DNA of 64,000 nt, from the NCBI GenBank assembly GCA_024760905.1, contig CM045745.1, forward strand, positions 10,787,282 to 10,851,281, written 5' to 3'. Numbering within the stretch: position 1 is the stretch's first letter; each line of letters begins with the position of its first letter. The DNA is from Plotosus lineatus (lineage: Eukaryota > Chordata > Actinopteri > Siluriformes > Plotosidae). The notes under the pieces are model-generated. The model saw only the letters and a list, made by a program, of their open reading frames with translations, was not told where the DNA came from and did no database searches. Positions 58,112 to 64,000 of the stretch are shown here, one piece after another. The position numbers were made by a program, and so were the translations under genes.

Positions 58112-59414
58112 CAGACACACATCATTGTGCAGCAAATTGGCAGTATATAAATCAATGTACTGCTTCAACCACACCAAGCTCGGGGCCTCATGTGATTTAT
58201 TTATCATATTGATTAAAAGTGTACTTGACCGTATGCGAAAAGCGACCCCCCCCCCAGAGTCTGGTTGGAAACCAACAGTGTAAATAAAAGGATCACTTCA
58301 TTTAATAAACTGCGCTTCAGACCCATGGCACTCATGAAGCAGCTGAATGGTACAATTATATAATAACATAGTTCCTGAAAGTACTCAAATCCCTACAGAT
58401 CCCTGCTTTGTATTAAATAATTAATTTAAAATGGATAGTTTTGTTTTTAACACCATAAACTATAATCTCAAAAAAAGAGTTTTTATGAAAATGCAAATGC
58501 TTTATGAACTCGAAAGCTGCACCCTTTCATTTAAGTGTTCCGATTGTTTATTTCCTACACTTTATTCAGAGTTCTTCCCTTCAGATCGTCTCAATCGACT
58601 GTCTTTTTCCATTTATGGCCTGCGAGACTTCACTGAATATCGTTATCCCGTATTTATACATGTGTAATGATGGTTGAATCTAATTTAATCAAAGAGATGC
58701 ACAATTGCATTATGGTACCAGCACCATGCTAGCAGTACCTAGTTTCCCTTCAGTGTTTGGAATACAGCACACTGTGCTTACTGTGTCTTGCCTATTCAAG
58801 GAATCTTTTTCCTCGTGCTCTGAGACCTTTAAGTGCCTGTCATAACTCTTTTTAGTATATTCCACCTAGCCACTCAACCATAAAAACCTGTTTCATGGAG
58901 TATGTCTAAAATGGTTGTCTGGCAGGTCCTACCATCTCTGTGAAGGACCTCTGAAGCCCTGTAAGAGTGGCATTGGCTTTCGTGACCAAAGCCCTCATCG
59001 CCCTGTTACTGTTTGCGGCCAGCCGCTCAGCTCAGGCTGAGTGGCGCTAAACTGCCTCCATTTAACACTGATTATACCCACAATTTTTAGAAAAGTTTTA
59101 GAAATGGTGTTTTATCCTCGCCAAGATCTGAATCGCCTCACAATCTGATCGTGAAGGTTTACACACAGAGTTCCTTATACAGTAGTTCATGTCTTAGATT
59201 TTGGTCTAACATGCAAAATAAATTGTGAGGCCTTATACACACAGATATGTTCCTGGGAGGAGGGGGGAGGGAGGTGTTAAATAGTTCTATCCAATTCGAA
59301 TCTGTCAGTTGTTGTTTCCCTATTATTTGTGACGGCCACTAGCCAGTTAGAGACATAAGACTGCACATGCCCCCTCTATGACAAGGAATGTTGCCCATTT
59401 GTACGTTTTACAAA
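58111..59414. other. Intron, no gene seen
   Basis: Unique-looking stretch of 1.3 kb; candidate conserved noncoding DNA. Confidence 0.45.
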
Positions 59415-59416
59415 CT

Positions 59417-59566
59417 ACAGTGGTACCTCAACTTACGATAGTCCCAACAAACAGAAAGTCCAGGTTACGAAAAATATTTTCCTAAAATTTTTGTCTCTGG
59501 ATACGAAACAAGTTCACGTTACGAAGGCACCATCTCAAAAATTAAAACAATGCACGAGTTGCAATG
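59417..59566 (+). mobile_element. Left end of a truncated Tigger transposon
   Basis: Terminus cagtggtacctcaacttacg after TA, then attttcctaaaatttttgtc and cgttacgaaggcaccatctc as in the copy at 18437; breaks off at cgagttgc. Confidence 0.8.
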
Positions 59567-59654
59567 AAAAAGTGACATTGAGCTCGAATACCTTTAAATT
59601 CTCAATTCACTCAAATGGCAAACACTGGTATTACTAATTACTCTGAACTGCATA
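59567..59654 (-). repeat. Inverted duplicate of the flank of the 21018 Tigger
   Basis: Eighty-eight bases equal the complement of 21752-21840 with only a few differences, including ttgagtgaattgagaattta and aattagtaataccagtgttt. Confidence 0.88.
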
Positions 59655-60314
59655 CAGTTGTGTCTCACCTTACGATAATCTCAGCAAATGAAAAATCCCT
59701 TTTTACGAAAAACATTTTCCAAAATTTTTTGTCTCTGTATATGAAACAAGTTCTCCTTACGAAACGCGCCAAACAAACACACCATTCAAACCATGCACGA
59801 GCTACTCTCCCATCAATGACGTTCAAACATCCTGCCCCGCTGGCCTCCCACTGGCTAGGAGGGATGACACAGCTCCCTCTTATTGGCTATCTCCCAACAT
59901 CCCGTCCCACTGGCCTCCCATTGGCGAGGAGGGATGATGCAGCTCCCTCCCATTGGCTATTATGGAGCTGTATCTCCATAATATCCATAATGCTTTTCGT
60001 GCAAAGGACAGAGTTACTGTTGTTTTATGAGTTTTTTGAGTGTGCTCATTGCAACTTTATTTTCTTAGCTCAGGCTTTTAACCTTGCATAAACATTTGTA
60101 AGATTATAACTCTGCTAAGAAGACGTGGTTAATACGAAGTAAGTACCTTAAAATGTGTGCTTTTATCATTTTTAAAGGGTTTACGGGGTAGTATTGGGGT
60201 GGGCCTTGGAACGAATCACGCGTTTTACATGTAAAATGCGGTTCTACTTACGAAAAATCCAGGTTATGAAACTGCCTCTGGAACGGATTAATTTCGTAAG
60301 GTGAGGGACTACTG
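59655..60314 (+). mobile_element. Non-autonomous Tigger transposon, TA duplication
   Basis: Termini cagttgtgtctcaccttacg and gtaaggtgagggactactg with TA at 59653-59654 and 60315-60316. The proximal half is closest to the complement of 21018-21751, while the distal half lacks the helix-turn-helix piece, as in 38223-38837. Confidence 0.88.
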
Positions 60315-60335
60315 TACTATGCATGTGTATTCAGG

Positions 60336-60545
60336 GACCGCCTAACACAATTGCAGCAAAAACGTTTCCCGCCCCTTTGATCGAATGAACTCAAAGATGT
60401 TTATAATTTGGCGATGATCACTGTGCGCGACTTGGAGGGGAGCGTACGCTATCCCTCACTGCCGCGAGAGCTCAGCCATTTAGCATCCATGGACTCCCAG
60501 TTGTGGATGATTGCGACCTCAACCTGGATTTGAATCGTGCCCCGA
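60336..60545 (-). mobile_element. Decayed copy of the third SINE family
   Basis: gagctcagccatttagcatcc, atggactcccagttg and acctggatttgaatcg align with 46780-47160. Confidence 0.6.
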
Positions 60546-61780
60546 GTTCAATTTAGAACCTGAATATGATCTACATTAAAAATTTGGGATAAAAAATCTG
60601 TAGAATTTTGTAAGCATGTTTAGCTCTGTCATACGTGTTATTTTATGGAATGTGAATGTCCAAAATGTCAATCAAATCCATTTAGAATGATCTCTCTGAT
60701 ATAATAAAGTGACGACTTTATTAGTTCTGGTTTTATCCAGTGTGAGGATATATTTGGTGTTTTGACAACTTGACATGTTTAATAAACTGTGTTTAAATCA
60801 AAGTACTAGAGTACGATTACTACCTGACCGTATAATTCTATCACGTAAAATTGTTTGAAACGTTAGTTCTTGGTTCTCAGTGTCCATTCTGTTTGGGGAA
60901 CCTATTTTTGTGACCTGACCCCTGAGTGATCTCCTGTAAACCCATAAGATGGTTTCTCCAGATTCACAACCCTACAAAACAAACAAAAAACGCTCGACTG
61001 AGTTGTGAGTAAATGGTCTTTCCATTGTTTTATTAGTAGATGGAAGCCCGTCCTCCTTGTTTCTGGCAAACACGTACACACTACACGTGCTAGATGGAGA
61101 TTAAGAGGGAAAAACAGCCCAGGTTTTGTGGCCTCTTTTTTCTTTCTTTCTTTTTTTTTTTTTTTTTTTTTTTTTTCTTCTCCCCTGCTTCACCAAACCC
61201 TGTGTGTTAATGCATTTTGGTTTATTTGATGTTTTAGCAGCGTGGGAGTTTGAGTTTTGCATGATGGACGCTTAATTGTAGTGCGACTGTAGTTACATGG
61301 ACGAGTATACAACTAAATGTAGGCTTTTTTTTCTTTCTTTTTCTTCTTCTTCTTCCCCTTTCATGGGGTATTTAAATGCTTCACCAGCTTACACTTCCTT
61401 TTAGTGCGGTTTTTACATTCTTCTTCGATTACTTTTCCTTTTCCTCCCCTGTCCCTCTGCCCCCTTGTGAGTGTTTTTGTGTACGCGTGTTGAAATGATG
61501 CTGAAGCTGTTCTGCTTTAAAACAGATTTTCATGCTGTTTCTTAATATGGCGTAATCCTGTCTCACCGTAGCAGTGTGTGAGTGCAAGCTTGGAATGTCT
61601 GTGAGCGCATCATTAAATGCCACACATGTACAGACAAGCATCACACACATCACTCACAAACACTGCTACGTGCTGCCTGGGTGTCCTATTCACACACATT
61701 TTCTGACACATGAGCTCCAGTTTCTTCTCTGTATGACACTCTTTGTCAGGCGAACTTGTTTCACTTCTAGACTCTGCGCG
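60546..61780. other. Intron, no gene seen
   Basis: Unique-looking, with a long T tract at about 61150-61176. Confidence 0.45.
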
Positions 61781-61808
61781 CACACACACACACACACACA
61801 CACATTTT

Positions 61809-61907
<99 letters not shown>

Positions 61908-61908
61908 G
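61781..61908. repeat. (CA)n(TA)n(GT)n(TA)n(CA)n compound microsatellite
   Basis: A near-continuous alternating purine-pyrimidine tract in which CA and GT blocks are mutually complementary. Confidence 0.95.
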
Positions 61909-62391
61909 TGTTCAAACTCGCACGCAGTAGGAGACATGGCAGTGCTTGTTATTGTCTACTAGAACCTGCAGTCTGCACCATCTGAGAGCTGGAGCAGAGT
62001 GTGTTGTCAGGATTGTCTGGATGATTTGGTGAGCTGTCTGTCTCACACGCCTCTTACTCATACTCGAGTGTGTACAGCTTAACACAGGTTTATACTTTTG
62101 TATAGAATCGTTGCCATAGGGAGGAGGTAGGTATAGAGTCGCCATGTACCCTCATGCACACCACCACATAAGGGTAACTACACATCACAGTGATGCAAAC
62201 CGCAACAATTGAAATCGGTCCGCTTGGCTGGGGCGTTTCCTCTAATGCATCTGCGACTCCTCCACCAAGCTGAACACTAGGTACACTGATATGGACCAAA
62301 TCATGGAATGATTAACTGGGAGCGTTTGAAAATATGTACTTTTTTTTTTTTTTTTTGTATGATTTTGCTTTGCTACCTTGCAAAGACTAAA
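61909..62391. other. Intron, no gene seen
   Basis: No repeat recognised except a T tract at about 62339-62356. Confidence 0.4.
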
Positions 62392-62680
62392 CATTCATTT
62401 TCTGAACTAACTAATCTTACTGGGGCTGTGCGGAGGCCAGTGCACGTCTCGGCTGACATGGAGTAAAGGTGGGATACACCCTGAATAGCTCACCAAACCA
62501 CTGCAGTGCAAAGCATATACTTATGCACATGTGAACACACACACACACACACACAAACTATTTACACTTACAAAAGGTAGAACATGCAATGTACGCAATA
62601 CAGAAATTCTTGAGCTCAGGAATTGAACCCAGGGCACTCTAGCTAGGAGGCAGACGTTATCAACATCATCGTCCCACCCA
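62392..62680 (-). mobile_element. Decayed Mermaid/HE1-like SINE
   Basis: Minus strand: head ctagagtgccctgggttcaa, tail ccagtaagattagttagttc and cagaaaatgaatg, with a CA run inside. Confidence 0.7.
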
Positions 62681-62907
62681 AGAGCTACCAACAGCACCAA
62701 AATTCTACAATTACACTCTGTTTGGAAGTCTTCTGTCTTTGAGGTACTCTGTTTCACTCGCTCCTGTCTGAAGAAGATGAAGCTCAGTACAGCAGCATAT
62801 AAACCCCCATCAGCAAGCAGTATTTTAGCTGTGCGCACTCACAAAGGTTTAAATACTCACAACGACAGGCCACATGAGTACAGTACAGTCCTCATGGAGC
62901 CTTTGAA
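62681..62907. other. Intron, no gene seen
   Basis: Short unique spacer. Confidence 0.4.
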
Positions 62908-63265
62908 CTTCTTCTTCTCCTTCTCCTTTCGGCTGTTTCCCTTTCTCAGGCGTCGCCAACACGTATCATCTGATTCGCATGTTTGATTTGGCGTAGGTTA
63001 TTAGGTCGGATGCCCTTTCTGGCACAACCCTTTTAGCAAGGGACAGAAACATGCTGACTGATATGCAGCTACTCTTGACAAAAGTCAGCAATGGTTCTTT
63101 TACATGAACCTCTCACCATAGACTGTGAGAGACTTGACCGGCCTTTGATAACCCAGTTAGCTTTACTGGGTGGGGGACAGTGACAACCTTGTGGAGAGTG
63201 GGACTCGAACCCCCAACCTTAGGATCAGCGATCCAGCACCCTTTTCCACCAGGCCACTACTGCCT
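62908..63265 (-). mobile_element. tRNA-Ser-like SINE, RTE-type tail
   Basis: Minus strand from head ggcctggtggaaaagggtgc, gctggatcgctgatcc to the RTE tail with agaaagggcatccgacct and gccgaaaggagaagg. It is the only intronic copy of this family on the minus strand. Confidence 0.9.
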
Positions 63266-64000
63266 CACTGCCCACTCATAGAGCGTTTGAACAGCAAATA
63301 TTATTCAAGTCAAATATTCCGAGGTTCACAACCAGACATTCTAAACCTTAGACATGTGTCTGACTCTGATGTCATAACAAGAATCTCTGATATGCGGCTG
63401 TTTGTCTACACATTTATTCAAGCAGCTATTATTTACAGGTTGGAAAACCACTTTGTGCTTGAGACATGTAGATTACATATGTAAGCCCTCGTGTCCTAAA
63501 TGGCAGTTGCCTTGTGGACATCTAGGCTCAGTGTGTTCACTGCTGATAATGGCATCACCAAGAGAGAAAAATCCACTTCCTGTTTGCGTTCATTCACCAT
63601 CAGCAATTGAATGTCATGGTCACTGTAATGGAGCCTAACCCAGTAACACTTGGAACGGGTCCACCTTCATGCACACACTCATTCATCCTTTAAGGCACTT
63701 TTGTAGCATTCTGCTCTTGGGGAAGGAGGAAGCTGGAGAACCTAGATGAAGCCCAAATCGATACAAGAAGTATCTACTCAGGAGAACATTCACTGCAAGC
63801 ACCTGATCTGAACTCGGTGCAAACTAGAGGCCGTGGAGCTCTGAGGGAACACTTCCACATGCCAATCCAAGGTTTACGGTGTTTCATTTGATACACATGG
63901 TTGAACACAGTGCTCTAATTGGTTCATATATTTATTTATGGCTTGACCCCGGCAGCCTTTGGTGCTGCATATATCGATCACCACTGCTCACTAAAAGTAA
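63266..64000. other. Intron, no gene seen
   Basis: Unique-looking sequence to the end of the window. Confidence 0.45.

Larger units (their letters stand above)
7285..64000 (+). other. ppp3ca: ppp3ca intron 1 (5' part; acceptor not in window)
   Basis: The intron opens with GTGAGT at 7285. No downstream sequence encodes the expected next residues (a VPFPP-type start followed by the metallophosphatase domain) on the + strand, so exon 2 is taken to lie beyond the window. That makes intron 1 longer than 56 kb. A very long first intron is known for vertebrate PPP3CA. All mobile elements listed after this position therefore sit inside a transcribed intron. Confidence 0.7.

Noticed and set aside
61574..61930. 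Open frame across CA/GT repeats
   Set aside because: Most of its length is simple repeat and there is no homologous segment.

Overview
The window looks like teleost (ray-finned fish) nuclear DNA. It holds one recognisable host coding segment in a dense background of fish-type transposable elements: tRNA-derived SINEs with L2-like and RTE-like tails, a 5'-truncated RTE-clade LINE, many Tigger/pogo-type DNA transposons with TA target duplications, and hAT-type elements with 8-bp duplications. CA, GT, AT and GA microsatellites are long and frequent. I did not identify the species; Mermaid-like SINEs fit catfish-like lineages but do not prove one.

The host gene is calcineurin A alpha (ppp3ca), represented by its first coding exon at 7224-7284 on the + strand. 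The exon encodes 20 residues ending DPKLSTTDRVVK, starts just after an in-frame stop and an ATG-free leader, and ends at a GTGAGT splice donor in the same phase as I recall for mammalian PPP3CA exon 1. A candidate promoter (two CCAAT boxes and a TATA-like box) lies at 6860-6924. A CpG-rich stretch follows the exon at 7440-7885, then about 490 bp of pyrimidine-rich sequence. I could not find exon 2, so 7285-64000 reads as part of a very long intron 1. The first 6.8 kb is upstream intergenic DNA.

Layout: 1-6840 upstream DNA with SINEs, one Tigger element, Tigger-type MITEs and AT/CA microsatellites; 6855-7284 promoter, leader and exon 1; 7285-8500 CpG-rich and CT-rich start of intron 1; 8500-23000 foldback hAT MITEs, three Tigger elements with broken transposase pieces, a hAT element, and an 80-bp RTE fragment; 23000-40600 SINEs of several families, further Tigger and hAT elements, and long single-copy-looking intron; 40629-44415 a nest of transposons within transposons; 44900-50100 SINEs and a hAT-bounded block holding a SINE and the longest RTE copy; 51400-64000 fused, nested and duplicated Tigger elements, more SINEs and microsatellites.

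No complete gene, functional RNA gene, CRISPR array or bacterial-type system is present. The most interesting signals are evolutionary: one SINE head carrying two unrelated LINE tails, very short RTE insertions with clean target duplications, a strong strand bias of one SINE family in the intron, Tigger elements carrying repeated CCAAT/GC-box units, an inverted duplication linking 21 kb to 59.6 kb, and a long perfect-looking palindrome inside a nested island.
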